Numbered from the stretch's first letter, positions 35,292 to 48,026 are shown. The stretch: DNA of 64,000 nucleotides from CBDCCV01 sp965215025 (GCA_965215025.1 CBDCCV010000001.1:1798001-1862000); one strand, 5' to 3'. Numbers and translations: made by a program. Notes: generated from the sequence alone by a model not told the origin.

Positions 35292-35335
35292 AAGACGACG
35301 GAAGCTGCCGCCCCCGTCGTCCATCGCCGCACAAG

Positions 35336-35677
35336 CTACGACTTTTTCGACACGCTGAAGAGGCGGCGCGTGGCGTAGACCTTCTGGTTCTCGTCCAGGA
35401 TGGCCGAGGGGCCGGTGTCGGGCGTGACGCAGTCGGGGCGGTCGTTGAGGGCCTTCGCTACCGGCTGCGGGACGATGTAGAAGGTGCCGTCCTCCGGCTC
35501 GGGCAGCCCCTCGACGCCGGTGACGTAGGTGACTTCGATGGGCACGTCGTCCACCTCCTTTTCCTCGCCGCTGCTTTTCACCTCTACGGTGTCGCCGCTG
35601 GGTTCAAAGGTCTTGTACACCTCGCCGTCTTCGTCGGCCAGGCGCACGGTCAGGTTCGTCAGGTTGATGATGGGCAT
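35336..35677 (-). CDS. Conserved hypothetical protein, phage/actinobacterial-like
   Basis: This 113-residue protein opens IINLTNLTVRLADEDGEVYK and continues with an all-beta pattern: FEPSGDTVEVKS, VPIEVTYVTGVEGLPEPEDG, TFYIVPQPVAKALNDRPDCV and TPDTGPSAILDENQKVYATR. The combination of a PSG-type strand, IYIV/FYIV and R-P-D...P-D-T-G-P-S/T-A recalls a family of small proteins of unknown function common in actinobacteria and phages; I know no established role. There is no signal peptide. It is a single gene converging with the LOG gene. Confidence 0.7.
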   Translation of the reverse strand: MPIINLTNLTVRLADEDGEVYKTFEPSGDTVEVKSSGEEKEVDDVPIEVTYVTGVEGLPEPEDGTFYIVPQPVAKALNDRPDCVTPDTGPSAILDENQKVYATRRLFSVSKKS

Positions 35678-35827
35678 GAATTGGGCGAGATTGGTGGAGC
35701 GAAAGAGAGAAAGGCGCCCGCCGAGGCAAGCGCCGTGCGAAGGAAAACAGCCCGCCGGCCTGCGCGTTCGCGGCGCGGCGTGGAGAGAACGGGAAGAACT
35801 CGAAACGAACTCATCGCCGCATCCGCC

Positions 35828-36355
35828 ATGACCATCGAGCCGCGCACCGAGCACGACCGCATCCGCGCTTTTTATGACGACGCCGAGGCGCTGCTCGACG
35901 GGCCGGAGGACGTGCTCCACGGCGTCCGCGCAGAGGTCTCGGCGTGGTCGCCGGCGCAGCACGTGATGCACATCTGCAAATCGAACGGCGGGATGCTCAA
36001 GGCCGTGCAGGTGATCTGCGAGGGCGGCGAGGCCGCGCAGAACGAGGGCGAGCCGAACGAGCACGGGCGGCGCCTCTTGGAGAGCGGGCGCTTCCCGCCG
36101 GGCGCGGAGGCGCCAAGCTTCGTGCGCCCGCCGGACGAGGTGAGCCGCGAAGACCTGGAGGCGTCGCTCGAGCGCGGGCGCGCGAAGCTGGCCGACGTGG
36201 AAGCCCTCCTGCCGCAGGTAGCAGAGGCCGAGGGGCGCGTCAAGCACCCGTCCCTGGGAATGCTCGGCGCGGGGCACTGGCTGCGCATGGCGAGCATCCA
36301 CTCGCAGCATCACCAGGGCATCATCGCCCGGATCACGGCGCGGGCCGAGAGGTAG
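35828..36355 (+). CDS. DinB-like four-helix protein
   Basis: This 175-residue protein has the DinB/DUF664 four-helix bundle pattern, with the metal-binding histidines in PAQHVMHI (near residue 40) and HWLRMASIHSQHHQGII (near residue 160). DinB-like proteins are thiol-dependent metalloenzymes or detoxification proteins, but this member has no known substrate. It has no signal sequence. It is followed after six bases by an esterase-like gene, so the two are probably co-transcribed. Confidence 0.8.
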   Translation: MTIEPRTEHDRIRAFYDDAEALLDGPEDVLHGVRAEVSAWSPAQHVMHICKSNGGMLKAVQVICEGGEAAQNEGEPNEHGRRLLESGRFPPGAEAPSFVRPPDEVSREDLEASLERGRAKLADVEALLPQVAEAEGRVKHPSLGMLGAGHWLRMASIHSQHHQGIIARITARAER

Positions 36356-36361
36356 CGCGCC

Positions 36362-37066
36362 ATGCCAGAGCGTCCGAAAACGCAGGAGCAGCGCCGGGCT
36401 GCGGAGCATCACTTCACGGTGCCGCGGACGGCGCGGTACTACACGCTGGGCACGGCCCGCAAGGCGCGCGCGGTGTGGTTCGTGCTGCACGGCTACGGGC
36501 AGCTTGGCGCGTACTTCGTGCGCCACTTCGCGCCGGTGGTGGAGGGCGGCGGGTTCGTCGTGGCGCCCGAGGCGCTCTCGCGCTTCTACCTCAGCGGCCC
36601 GGACCACGCCGCCGGCGGCCGCGTGGGCGCCACGTGGATGACGCGCGCGGACCGCGACCACGAGATGGGCGATTACGTCCGCTACCTCGACGCGCTTTAC
36701 CGGCGCCTCCGGGCGGGCGGCCTGACCGGAGACGTGCCGGTGCACCTGCTGGGCTTCTCGCAAGGCGCGGCGACGGCCTGTCGGTGGGCAGCCTGGGGCG
36801 ACGTCCGCCCGCGCTGGCTCACGCTTTGGGCCGGGCCGGTGCCGCCGGACCTGAACCTGAGCGCCTGCCACCCGTGCTTCAGCCGCGCCACGCTCACCCT
36901 CGTGCGCGGCACCGAAGACGCGTACATCACGCCTGAGCGCTGGGCAGAGCAGCAAGCCCGCCTCGACGCGCACGGCCTGGCGTACCGCACGCTCGCCTTC
37001 GACGGCGGCCACCGCCTCGACGCCGAGACGCTCGGGCGCCTCATCGGCGCGACGACGGACGGATGA
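36362..37066 (+). CDS. Phospholipase/carboxylesterase-like alpha/beta hydrolase
   Basis: This 234-residue alpha/beta hydrolase resembles the phospholipase/carboxylesterase (YpfH/Est) family. It has FVLHGYGQLGAYF as oxyanion strand, the nucleophile Ser133 in GFSQGAATA, the acidic residue in VRGTEDAYI and His217 in FDGGHRLD. The triad therefore looks complete. There is no signal peptide, so it is likely cytoplasmic and acts on short acyl esters. It starts six bases after the DinB-like stop. A 20-bp perfect palindrome follows at 37173. Confidence 0.86.
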   Translation: MPERPKTQEQRRAAEHHFTVPRTARYYTLGTARKARAVWFVLHGYGQLGAYFVRHFAPVVEGGGFVVAPEALSRFYLSGPDHAAGGRVGATWMTRADRDHEMGDYVRYLDALYRRLRAGGLTGDVPVHLLGFSQGAATACRWAAWGDVRPRWLTLWAGPVPPDLNLSACHPCFSRATLTLVRGTEDAYITPERWAEQQARLDAHGLAYRTLAFDGGHRLDAETLGRLIGATTDG

Positions 37067-37172
37067 CTGAGCAGGCCGGGCAAGGGTCGGCGGGGCTTGC
37101 CGTAGGGCGTTGATTTGCTGAACCCTATGGATGACCGGCTAAGCTCTGGCGGGGGAAGCCAATCTCAGACGA

Positions 37173-37192
37173 GGGCTTGACACGTCAAGCCC
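37173..37192. repeat. Perfect palindrome between convergent genes
   Basis: Arms GGGCTTGAC and GTCAAGCCC meet with two bases between them and are flanked by GA and CTAC. It lies between convergent genes, but the T-tract of a standard terminator is absent. It may be a bidirectional stop or a REP-like unit. Confidence 0.75.
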
Positions 37193-37279
37193 CTACTTCA
37201 TGCGTCGAGCGACGGCGCACGTATCCCGAACGGTAGCGTGCAGGCGACAACGTCGTCGGTCGTCCATTGTCGCGTTCGC

Positions 37280-37738
37280 CTACATCGGGCTGGCGTCTTC
37301 GTCGTAGACCTCCTCGACGTGGCGCTCTTTGAGGCGCTGGTAGTCGGCGTCGTCTTTGACTTCTTGCCAGCGGTCGCGGAAGACGACGGCGGCCTCGCGC
37401 TTGCTCTCGTCCGCCCAGGTCTCTTGCTCGTTCTCGTTGCCGTCGGCGTCGTACTTCTTGCCGCCGGGGTACTTGGCGTAGCGCATGGCGCGCGTGAAGC
37501 CCATCTGCAAATACTTCCGCGCCATGTCCATGCCTACGAAGTCCTCCGCTTTTTTGTACGCCTCGTACTTCTCGGAGAGGGCGTTCATGGATTCCTCGGC
37601 GGCGCTTTTGTCTTTGTAGCGCCAGAGCGGCAGCAGCTCGTCTTTGTAGGGCTGCACCTTGAAGACGCCCTGCTCGCCGCTTTGGAAGCGGTAGCACTCG
37701 GGCCGCTCGCGGAAGTCGATGTCGTACTCGCTGGGCAT
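37280..37738 (-). CDS. DUF4385 family protein
   Basis: This 152-residue protein matches DUF4385: it opens YDIDFRERPECYRF and continues with GEQGVFKVQPYKDELLPLWR and then FVGMDMARKYLQMGFTRAMR, followed by YAKYPGGKKYD. The family is found in bacteria and phages and has no assigned function. The protein is charged and soluble, with no signal peptide. The ATG at 37738 gives the family start; the longer frame to 37861 runs into a repeat. The region upstream (37811-37869) is palindromic. Confidence 0.85.
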   Translation of the reverse strand: MPSEYDIDFRERPECYRFQSGEQGVFKVQPYKDELLPLWRYKDKSAAEESMNALSEKYEAYKKAEDFVGMDMARKYLQMGFTRAMRYAKYPGGKKYDADGNENEQETWADESKREAAVVFRDRWQEVKDDADYQRLKERHVEEVYDEDASPM

Positions 37739-37810
37739 GGGTTTGGGTTTGCTTCGGGTGAGACGGGGCTTCGGCGTTTGCTCCTCGCTTGAGCGCCGCG
37801 CGTCGTAGGT

Positions 37811-37869
37811 GGTGGATGGAAGATCGCGGATCGCGGCGTTCTGTCTCCCATCCACAATCAACCATCCAC
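37811..37869. repeat. Intergenic repeat with GGTGGATGG/CCATCCAC arms
   Basis: The left arm GGTGGATGG (37811-37819) is matched by two inverted copies of CCATCCAC (37848-37855 and 37862-37869). The middle has a direct repeat GATCGCGGATCGCGG. It resembles the insert at 8660-8747 in plan: inverted outer arms plus short internal iterations. Confidence 0.55.
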
Positions 37870-37874
37870 GAACG

Positions 37875-40355
<2,481 letters not shown>

Positions 40356-40661
40356 GAGGAAATGCCGGATGCAGGGGCCAGGCCGTCGGGTACGGGCAGC
40401 AGAAAAGCGGTCACGGCCAAAGCTGCACCGCATCGGACGCAAAGTTACAGAAGCTTCGCATCAAACGCATCAGGCCAAAAGCGCTATCTTCCGGATCAAC
40501 GCTCCGGCGCGGCGCTATTCGGCGGCGTCCCTGGCGTAGCGGGGGAGCGGGGTTTTCTGCTCCGGCTCTTGATTCACGTCGTTCGCTACGCGGTGCCGGG
40601 AGCCGCGTACCCGCCCGCAGGTACCTTTGTGTCGTCTCGAAGCGGGTGGGGCAGGCCCTGC
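40356..40661. other. Intergenic region with a rarA 3'-end-like copy
   Basis: There is no gene. Positions 40507-40542 match the rarA 3' end and the bases beyond its stop (42537-42572) at 31 of 36 positions in the same orientation. The two copies bracket the histidine kinase gene. Confidence 0.5.
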
Positions 40662-42236
40662 TCACTGGGCAAATTCCAGCGGCGGAGCGTGAAGCCCAGC
40701 CATCTGCTCCGTCGCGCGGGGGTGGGCGCCGTCCGTAACGCGCGGCAGGCGGACGGTGAACGTGCTCCCCTCGCCGAGCGTGCTCTCGACGCTGATCGTG
40801 CCGTTCATGAGGCCTACGAACTGCTTGGCGAGCGTCAGTCCCAGCCCGATGCCGTTGTGTGGGCGGTGCTCGTCGCTGGAGGCCTGGCGGAACGCATCGA
40901 AGAGATGCGCCTGATGCGCCGCGTCAATGCCGATGCCCGTGTCGGCAACGCGGAGAAGCGTGTGCGCGCCGTCCGGCTGGGCCGTGACACGTACCTCGCC
41001 GCGCTTGGTGTACTTGACCGCGTTGTCGATGAGGTTTTTTAGGACGAGGCGTAGCGCCTTCTCGTCGGCTTGCACGGGCACGGCACCGCTTGGCAGGTCA
41101 AGGTGGAGCGCGAGCGCCTTAGCCTCGGCATCGGGTTGGAAGGCGGCCACGGCGTCGCGCGCGGCGGCGGCCAGGTCGAGGCGTTGCAGGTTGACGGTAA
41201 GGCGGTTGCCTTCGACCTCGGTGAAGCGCAGGATGGCGTCGAGCGTGGTGCCAAGCCGGTTAGCGCTCTCTTGGATGAGGTGCACGAACTCTCGCTGCTG
41301 GGCGTCTACCTCCTCGTCGAGCATCTCGGTGAACCCGAGGATGCTGGTAAGCGGGGTGCGCATCTCGTGGTTGACGGTGCTGAGGAAGTCGGACTTGAGC
41401 CGCGAAAGCTCCTCGGCAATCCGCCGGGAGGCGCGTTCGGCTTCGACCTGCACGCTGTCGGTCACGTCGCTGAGCACGCCGGTGAAGCCGGCCACGCGGC
41501 CCGCGTCGCCTCGCACCGGCTGGATGCGCACGTCCAGCCAGCGTTGCTCGCCGCTGCGGGTGCGGCAGCGCGCGCGGTACTGGCGGTACGGGGCGCCATC
41601 GGCCTGGGCGAGTTGGTTCATGGCGGCTTTCGCCGCGTCCTGGTGCTCGCGTGGCAGGACGTTCCAGAAGGGCTGCCCCAGCGTCTCCTCCACGCCGAAG
41701 CCCGTGATGAGCGTCCAGGCCGGGTTGAGGTACACCCACCGCCCGGAGGCATCCGCGTGGAAGACCACCTCGCGGACGTCTTCCACCAGCGAGCGGTACT
41801 TCTGCTCGCTGCGCCGGAGCGCCTGCGCGGTGCGCTCGCGCTCGGCCAGTTCGTGGTTGAGGCGCGTGCTCAGGTCGCTGAGCCGGCCCACGCACGCCGC
41901 CACGAGCAGGAAGACGACGCACGGCGGGAGCGACTGGAGCAGCAGCTCGGCCTGGCCCGACGGCGTGTGAAAGAACAGGTACAGCAGAAAATTCCCCACC
42001 CCGCCTGTCAACACAGCGAACAGCAGGCCGCGCCGCATACCCCAGAACCAGGAGGCGGCTACAATGGGCACGATGACGAGCGCCCCAACGCCCGGACCGG
42101 CGGCGGCGTACAAGAAAGGGAAAGCGGCAGCGTAAGCCGTAAGCAAAACGGCAACGATTACCCCGTTAGCTTTCCGGCGCAGCGGCCCATACCCCTCCTC
42201 GTCTTCCGCGGCAAAAACCTTAAAGAGGTGCCTCAT
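40662..42236 (-). CDS. Membrane PAS-domain sensor histidine kinase
   Basis: This 524-residue protein starts with four to five membrane helices (about residues 24-117: VIVAVLLTAYAAAFPFLYAA, ALVIVPIVAASWFWG, LLFAVLTGGVGNFLLYLFF, PPCVVFLLVAACVG). A PAS domain with PAC motif follows (145-262), then the dimerisation helix with phospho-acceptor His290 in STVNHEMRTPLTSILGF. The HATPase domain comes last (N box LIDNAVKYTKRG, G1 DTGIGID, G2 GIGLGLTLAKQ). No response regulator is next to it, so it is an orphan kinase. The ATG at 42236 removes a basic upstream frame. Confidence 0.93.
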   Translation of the reverse strand: MRHLFKVFAAEDEEGYGPLRRKANGVIVAVLLTAYAAAFPFLYAAAGPGVGALVIVPIVAASWFWGMRRGLLFAVLTGGVGNFLLYLFFHTPSGQAELLLQSLPPCVVFLLVAACVGRLSDLSTRLNHELAERERTAQALRRSEQKYRSLVEDVREVVFHADASGRWVYLNPAWTLITGFGVEETLGQPFWNVLPREHQDAAKAAMNQLAQADGAPYRQYRARCRTRSGEQRWLDVRIQPVRGDAGRVAGFTGVLSDVTDSVQVEAERASRRIAEELSRLKSDFLSTVNHEMRTPLTSILGFTEMLDEEVDAQQREFVHLIQESANRLGTTLDAILRFTEVEGNRLTVNLQRLDLAAAARDAVAAFQPDAEAKALALHLDLPSGAVPVQADEKALRLVLKNLIDNAVKYTKRGEVRVTAQPDGAHTLLRVADTGIGIDAAHQAHLFDAFRQASSDEHRPHNGIGLGLTLAKQFVGLMNGTISVESTLGEGSTFTVRLPRVTDGAHPRATEQMAGLHAPPLEFAQ

Positions 42237-42544
42237 GAATGCGTTCGCGTTACCGACATACGGTTGCCATCTGTTCCGCGCAGGGGGCCGACTCAAAACG
42301 GCAGCCGCGCGTGGAACAAAGCGCCCAAGTTGTATGCCAGGCTTAGCCACAGGCGTGCAGAGGCCGCACGGGGCGCTCTGGCCGGTGCAGTTTTCCACCT
42401 GCCCACCGCCTTTGCCCGCGCGGCGGACGGTTCCGCGCGCCGAGCACGTAGGCTGAGCCGTCGAGACGACCGGGAAAGAACTACGGCTGCCGGTTCGTTT
42501 CTTCCGTCGAATCTTCTCCTCACGCACGAACCGCCTGCGCGGCG

Positions 42545-43918
42545 CTACTCGGCAGCTTCCTCGGCGTAGCGGCGGGCGCGCTTGACCACGTTTTCCTCGG
42601 CGTCGCGGGCACGCCATTTTTCCAGGCGTTCGGCGATCTCCTTTTCGTAGCCGATGTGGCGCGGCTGGTAGAAGTAGGTGCCCTGCATCTCTTCTGGCAG
42701 GTACTGCTCAGGGACGTAGCCCTCGCGGTAGGCGTGCGGGTACTTGTAGCCGACGCCGTGGCCGAGGCCCTTCTTGTCGCGCGAGGCATCTTTGAGATGG
42801 TTCGGCATCTCGGCCGACTGCTCCTCCTCGACGTGCTTCAGGGCGTCGAAGTAGGCGAAGACGCTGTTCGACTTGGGCGCGGTGGCGAGGTAGAGGCAGC
42901 ACTCGGCCAGGAGGAACTGCCCCTCGGGCATCCCCACGTACTCGAAGCCCGCCGCCGCGCTCTCGGCCACCGTGAGCGCGCGCGGGTCGGCCAGGCCGAC
43001 GTCCTCGGAGGCGAAGATGACCATGCGGCGCAAGAGGAAGCGTGGGCTTTCGCCGGCGTAGACCATGCGCGCGAGCCAGTAAAGCGCCGCGTCCGGGTCG
43101 CTCCCGCGCAGGCTTTTAATGAAGGCGGAGATGGTGTCGAAGTGCGCATCGCCCTCCTTGTCGTAAAGGACGGCGCGGCGCTGGATCGAGTCCTCGGCCA
43201 CTTGAAGCGTGATGCGGATGGCGCCGCCCTCGCCCGGCGGCGTGGTCTCGACGGCGAGTTCGAGCGCGTTGAGCAACGAGCGCGCGTCGCCGTTGGCCGT
43301 GTGGACGAGGTGGTCGAGGGCGTCGTCATCCATCTCGACGGAGCGGTCGCCGTAGCCGCGCTCGGCGTCCTGGAGAGCGCCCAGGGCGACGGTGCGGAGG
43401 TCGCTTTCGGTGAGCGTCTTCAGCTCGAAGATGCGCGAGCGGCTCACCAAGGCGCTGTTGACCTCGAAGTACGGGTTCTCCGTCGTCGCGCCGATGAGGA
43501 CGACGGTGCCGCTTTCGACGTGGGGCAGCAAGGCGTCCTGCTGCGCCTTGTTGAAGCGGTGCACCTCGTCGATGAAGAGGATGGTGCGCCGGCCGTGGAG
43601 CTTGAGGCGGTCCTCGGCCTGCCGGATGGCCTCGCGGATGTCCTTGACGCCGGCCAGCACCGCGTTGAGCGTGGTGAAGTGCGCCTCGGTCGTATTGGCG
43701 ATGATGCGCGCGAGCGTCGTCTTCCCCGAGCCGGGCGGGCCGTAGAAGATGAGTGAGCGCACGCGGTCGGCCTCGATGGCGCGGCGCAGGAGCTTGCCTT
43801 CGCCCAGGATATGCGGCTGGCCGGCGAACTCGTCAAGGGTGCGCGGGCGCATCCGGTCGGCCAGCGGGGCGGTGGCGGCGCGCGCCTCGGCCGTGGCGCT
43901 GTCGAAGAGGTCGGGCAT
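42545..43918 (-). CDS. rarA: Replication-associated recombination protein A
   Basis: This 457-residue AAA+ ATPase matches RarA/MgsA, which acts at stalled forks with clamp and SSB proteins. It has PLADRMRPRTLDEFAGQ at the start, Walker A GPPGSGKTT (60-68), Walker B FIDEVHRFNKAQQDALLP, sensor GATTENPYFEVN, and the C-terminal tetramer domain with GYKYPHAYREGYVPEQYLP. It has normal length. The 308 bp between its stop and the histidine kinase hold no gene; the region around the stop has a diverged copy at 40507-40542. Confidence 0.96.
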   Translation of the reverse strand: MPDLFDSATAEARAATAPLADRMRPRTLDEFAGQPHILGEGKLLRRAIEADRVRSLIFYGPPGSGKTTLARIIANTTEAHFTTLNAVLAGVKDIREAIRQAEDRLKLHGRRTILFIDEVHRFNKAQQDALLPHVESGTVVLIGATTENPYFEVNSALVSRSRIFELKTLTESDLRTVALGALQDAERGYGDRSVEMDDDALDHLVHTANGDARSLLNALELAVETTPPGEGGAIRITLQVAEDSIQRRAVLYDKEGDAHFDTISAFIKSLRGSDPDAALYWLARMVYAGESPRFLLRRMVIFASEDVGLADPRALTVAESAAAGFEYVGMPEGQFLLAECCLYLATAPKSNSVFAYFDALKHVEEEQSAEMPNHLKDASRDKKGLGHGVGYKYPHAYREGYVPEQYLPEEMQGTYFYQPRHIGYEKEIAERLEKWRARDAEENVVKRARRYAEEAAE

Positions 43919-43985
43919 GGGCGGCGGGGACGGGGTGGCGCTTCGGAGCGAGGGAAGAGGATTCAAGTTGCGACCTTTCCCTATT

Positions 43986-44118
43986 GTCATCCTGAACCCC
44001 GGTGCCGGGGCAGGCTCCGTGAGGGATCTCCCGCGTCGAAGAATGCCTGAACGGGGGAGATCCTTCGTATTGCGCCCCAGGAGCACTTCCTCCCGATGGT
44101 CGGGGCGCTCAGAATGAC
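43986..44118. repeat. Large dispersed-type palindromic repeat
   Basis: Outer arms GTCATCCTGA (43986) and TCAGAATGAC (ending 44118) match inversely at nine of ten positions. Inner arms GGGATCTCCC and GGGGAGATCC form a second inverted pair. Such palindromes are usually present in many intergenic copies in a genome. The rest of 43919-44440 shows no gene. Confidence 0.65.
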
Positions 44119-44440
44119 AAGGGTGAGGGCTTGCTGCGGTGCTCCATCGGGGGAAGATACCGCCGGCGCGCGATGCGGGTTCGGCAACATTCACGGCTTC
44201 TGGCGCGCGCCGAAGCGCTCCTTCAGACTGCGTTTCTGAGGCAAGAGGTGGTGCGCCGCTGACGCTTTTTGCCAGAAACTGCGCGGCATGATGACCGGAT
44301 CAGAGCGTGTTTTTCGTAAATATGGTGAAGGGCACAGCGTCGTCAGAAAAGGAGGGGGCGGCGAAGAAAGGAGTCCGCGCCGGCTGTGCCCGTCGCCAGC
44401 ATCGCTGTTCTACCATCATCCACCCTTACGGAGGCGTACC

Positions 44441-46456
44441 ATGAACACTCGTTTACTCTCCCTCACCGGCGTGGTGCTCGCTGCCGCGCTGATTCTTGCA
44501 GCGCCCGTTGCGCACGCGCAAGACACGCTCCTCGAAGACGGCTTCGAGGACGAAGCCAGCGACGGGCAGCTCAACTACAACAGCTTCATCAACTTCGACG
44601 TCGTAGACGGCAGCGTGGACCTGCTCGGCCCGGACGCTTTCGGTGGGCTGTGCTCCGATGCCGGCGCGCCCGAAGGCAGCATGTGCGTGGACCTCGACGG
44701 CACCACCTCGAACAGCGGCGTCATGCGGACGAAGACCGCGTTCACCCTGGAGGCCGGCGTCACGTACCGGATCGAGTTCGACCTGGCCGGGAGCCAGCGC
44801 CGCGCCGCCGAGGAGGAGGTCGTCGTCTCGCTCGGCACGGCCTTTACGACTACGATCAGCGGGCTGACGATGGACCAGCCCTTCACCGCGTACTCGTTCG
44901 AGGTCACGCCCACCGCCGCTGAGAACGCTCGGCTCTCGTTCGAGGCGCTCAGCAACGACAACTTCGGGCCGCTCCTCGACAACGTGGTCTTCGTGGCAGA
45001 AGAGGAGGGCGAGGAGGAAATCTTCGAGACCAACCTGGCCGGCTTCAACGAGGTCGTGCCCAGCACCTTCCTGGAGGAGAACTTCCCCGAAGACGCCTTT
45101 CCGGCCATCGTGCCCACCACTGGCACCGGCTCGGTCACGGCCACACTCGATGGCGACCAGCTCACCGTCACCGGCTCGTTCTCGGATCTCTCCTCCGATT
45201 ACAACGCCGACATCGGCTCGCACCTGCACATCGCGCCGGCGGGCGTGAACGGGCCGATTCCCGTGGCGCTCTCGCCCACCATTGACGCCGACCTCCGGGG
45301 CGGCACCTTCGACGAGACGCTCACCGTCAGCGACGAGGTGATCGCGGCGCTCACCGCCGGCAACATCTACGTCAACATCCACACCGTGGCCTTCCCCGCC
45401 GGCGAGATCCGCGGGCAGCTTCTGCCCGCGCCCAACTCGGCGCCCGCGCCCGTCACCGACGTCAGCCCTGAGATGCTCACCTTTGTCAACGAGGGAGACC
45501 CTTCGGCTGAGGCGGCTTCGATTTCGTGGAGCGACGCGGGTGACCCGGACGGCAACCGCGTGGTCTACCAGCTCTCGGTCGCCCTGAATCCGGACTTCGA
45601 CCCGCTCGACTTCATCGATGTCTGGCTCGTGGATGAAGACGGCACGGCGCTGACGAGCTACAGCATCACGGCCGGATACCTGGATTTCATTCTGGAGCAG
45701 TTCGGCGTGGAAGTCGGCGGGTCGCTCACGTTCTACCTGCGCATCAACAGCTCCGACGGGAGCCTGCGCACGCTCGGTCCGCAAACGATTGTCGTCAACG
45801 TCACGCGCGGCGTCGTTGAAGAGGGCGAAGGCGACGACACGCCGCCCGTCTGCGGCGAAATCCTCGTGGACCGCGACGCCTCCCCGCCCACGGTCTCTTC
45901 GTCCGCCTCCGACGCCGAGAGCGGCATTTCGTCCATCACCTTCACGCGCCTGAAAAACCTCGACGGCTTTTACGAAGCGGGCGACGAGAGCGGCGACGGC
46001 TTCGCCGAGGGTGACGTGGTGACCTTCGACGCGGACGAGACCAGCGAGGTCACCTTCGGCGGCGCCCTGGCCGATGCCTCGCAGCGCCGCGTGGCGATTG
46101 TCGTGACGGTCGAGAACGGGGCCGGGATGACCGCGCAGTGCGACCCGGTCATTTCGCAGGTGGACGCCTCGGCGCCGTCGGCCTTCGCGCTTGAGGGGAA
46201 CTGGCCCAACCCGGCTGCTCAGCAGACGACCATCGGCTTCAAGGTGGCCGAGGCGGCGCACGTCGAGCTGGAGGTCTACGACGTCTTGGGCCGGCGCGTG
46301 GCCGTGCTCGTGGACCGCGAGATGGCGCCGGGGAGCTACAAGGTCGAGTGGAACACACTCTCCGATGGTGGGGCACCTTTACCGAGCGGGGTGTACGTCT
46401 ACCGCCTGCGCGCGGGGAGCTTCACGGCCTCGCGCCAGATGACGCTCGTGCGTTGA
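44441..46456 (+). CDS. T9SS-sorted CHRD-domain surface protein
   Basis: This 671-residue protein begins with a signal peptide (residues 1-26, ending AHAQ). It has a jelly-roll-like region (about 30-185) and a CHRD domain (about 193-330) with ETNLAGFNEVVPSTF, HLHIAPAGVNGPI and IYVNIHTVAFPAGEIRGQLL. Two Ig-like regions of the Bacteroidota type follow. The C-terminus is a T9SS type A sorting signal: WPNPAAQQTTIGF, YDVLGRRVAVL, GVYVYRL, ending QMTLVR. It should be exported to the cell surface. The exact role is unknown. A strong GGAGG ribosome-binding site lies 6 bp before the ATG. A bidirectional terminator follows. Confidence 0.88.
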   Translation: MNTRLLSLTGVVLAAALILAAPVAHAQDTLLEDGFEDEASDGQLNYNSFINFDVVDGSVDLLGPDAFGGLCSDAGAPEGSMCVDLDGTTSNSGVMRTKTAFTLEAGVTYRIEFDLAGSQRRAAEEEVVVSLGTAFTTTISGLTMDQPFTAYSFEVTPTAAENARLSFEALSNDNFGPLLDNVVFVAEEEGEEEIFETNLAGFNEVVPSTFLEENFPEDAFPAIVPTTGTGSVTATLDGDQLTVTGSFSDLSSDYNADIGSHLHIAPAGVNGPIPVALSPTIDADLRGGTFDETLTVSDEVIAALTAGNIYVNIHTVAFPAGEIRGQLLPAPNSAPAPVTDVSPEMLTFVNEGDPSAEAASISWSDAGDPDGNRVVYQLSVALNPDFDPLDFIDVWLVDEDGTALTSYSITAGYLDFILEQFGVEVGGSLTFYLRINSSDGSLRTLGPQTIVVNVTRGVVEEGEGDDTPPVCGEILVDRDASPPTVSSSASDAESGISSITFTRLKNLDGFYEAGDESGDGFAEGDVVTFDADETSEVTFGGALADASQRRVAIVVTVENGAGMTAQCDPVISQVDASAPSAFALEGNWPNPAAQQTTIGFKVAEAAHVELEVYDVLGRRVAVLVDREMAPGSYKVEWNTLSDGGAPLPSGVYVYRLRAGSFTASRQMTLVR

Positions 46457-46479
46457 CCTGCGCGTTCGTCAGGGAAGAG

Positions 46480-46520
46480 AAGAGGCGGGCGAGTCCGAAG
46501 ACCCGCCCGCCTCTTCTTCT
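46480..46520. terminator. Bidirectional terminator
   Basis: Perfect arms AAGAGGCGGGC (46480-46490) and GCCCGCCTCTT (46505-46515) flank a GAGTCCGAAGACCC loop and are followed by CTTCTTT. It lies between convergent genes and could serve both. Confidence 0.85.
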
Positions 46521-46538
46521 TTCCACAGGCGGCGCGCT

Positions 46539-47588
<1,050 letters not shown>

Positions 47589-48026
47589 AAACGGCGGTCG
47601 ATGAAAGGAGCGCTACGCAACATGCGCAGTGTAGCTCAGCGGGCTTCCAATATGTGAAAAGATGTGCTCAAAGTCGAACGCGGTGTGATTCTTCGAAACG
47701 CTGACGCATCGCGCCCGTGTGGCGAACGCACAGCGACGCCGTCATACCCGCCTATCTCTCATCCTGAGCCGGGGCGTTGCCGGATGCACGCTCACCAAAA
47801 ATGGAACCCGGAGGCGAGAAGCAGACTACACCCGCACCGCCACTTGCAGCAAACAGAACTCGTTCTCGGAGCATAAAACGGTCCTGTTCGTATAGGCAGC
47901 CTAAGCCGCAAGGGCGAGCAAGCCAGGCGTGCCTGACGCAGCTGCTTGCAAAGCGCCAACATGAATGCACACGCACGCTCGGTAAGGCAGAGGGGGGGCC
48001 CGAGACCGTGCGGCAACAGACATCCC
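47589..48026. other. Intergenic region, no gene
   Basis: There is no convincing gene in these 438 bp. TCATCCTGAGCCGGGGC near 47760 is a weak match to the outer part of the palindrome at 43986. An in-frame ATG at 47961 could extend the next gene, but it adds only a basic leader without family character. Confidence 0.4.
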
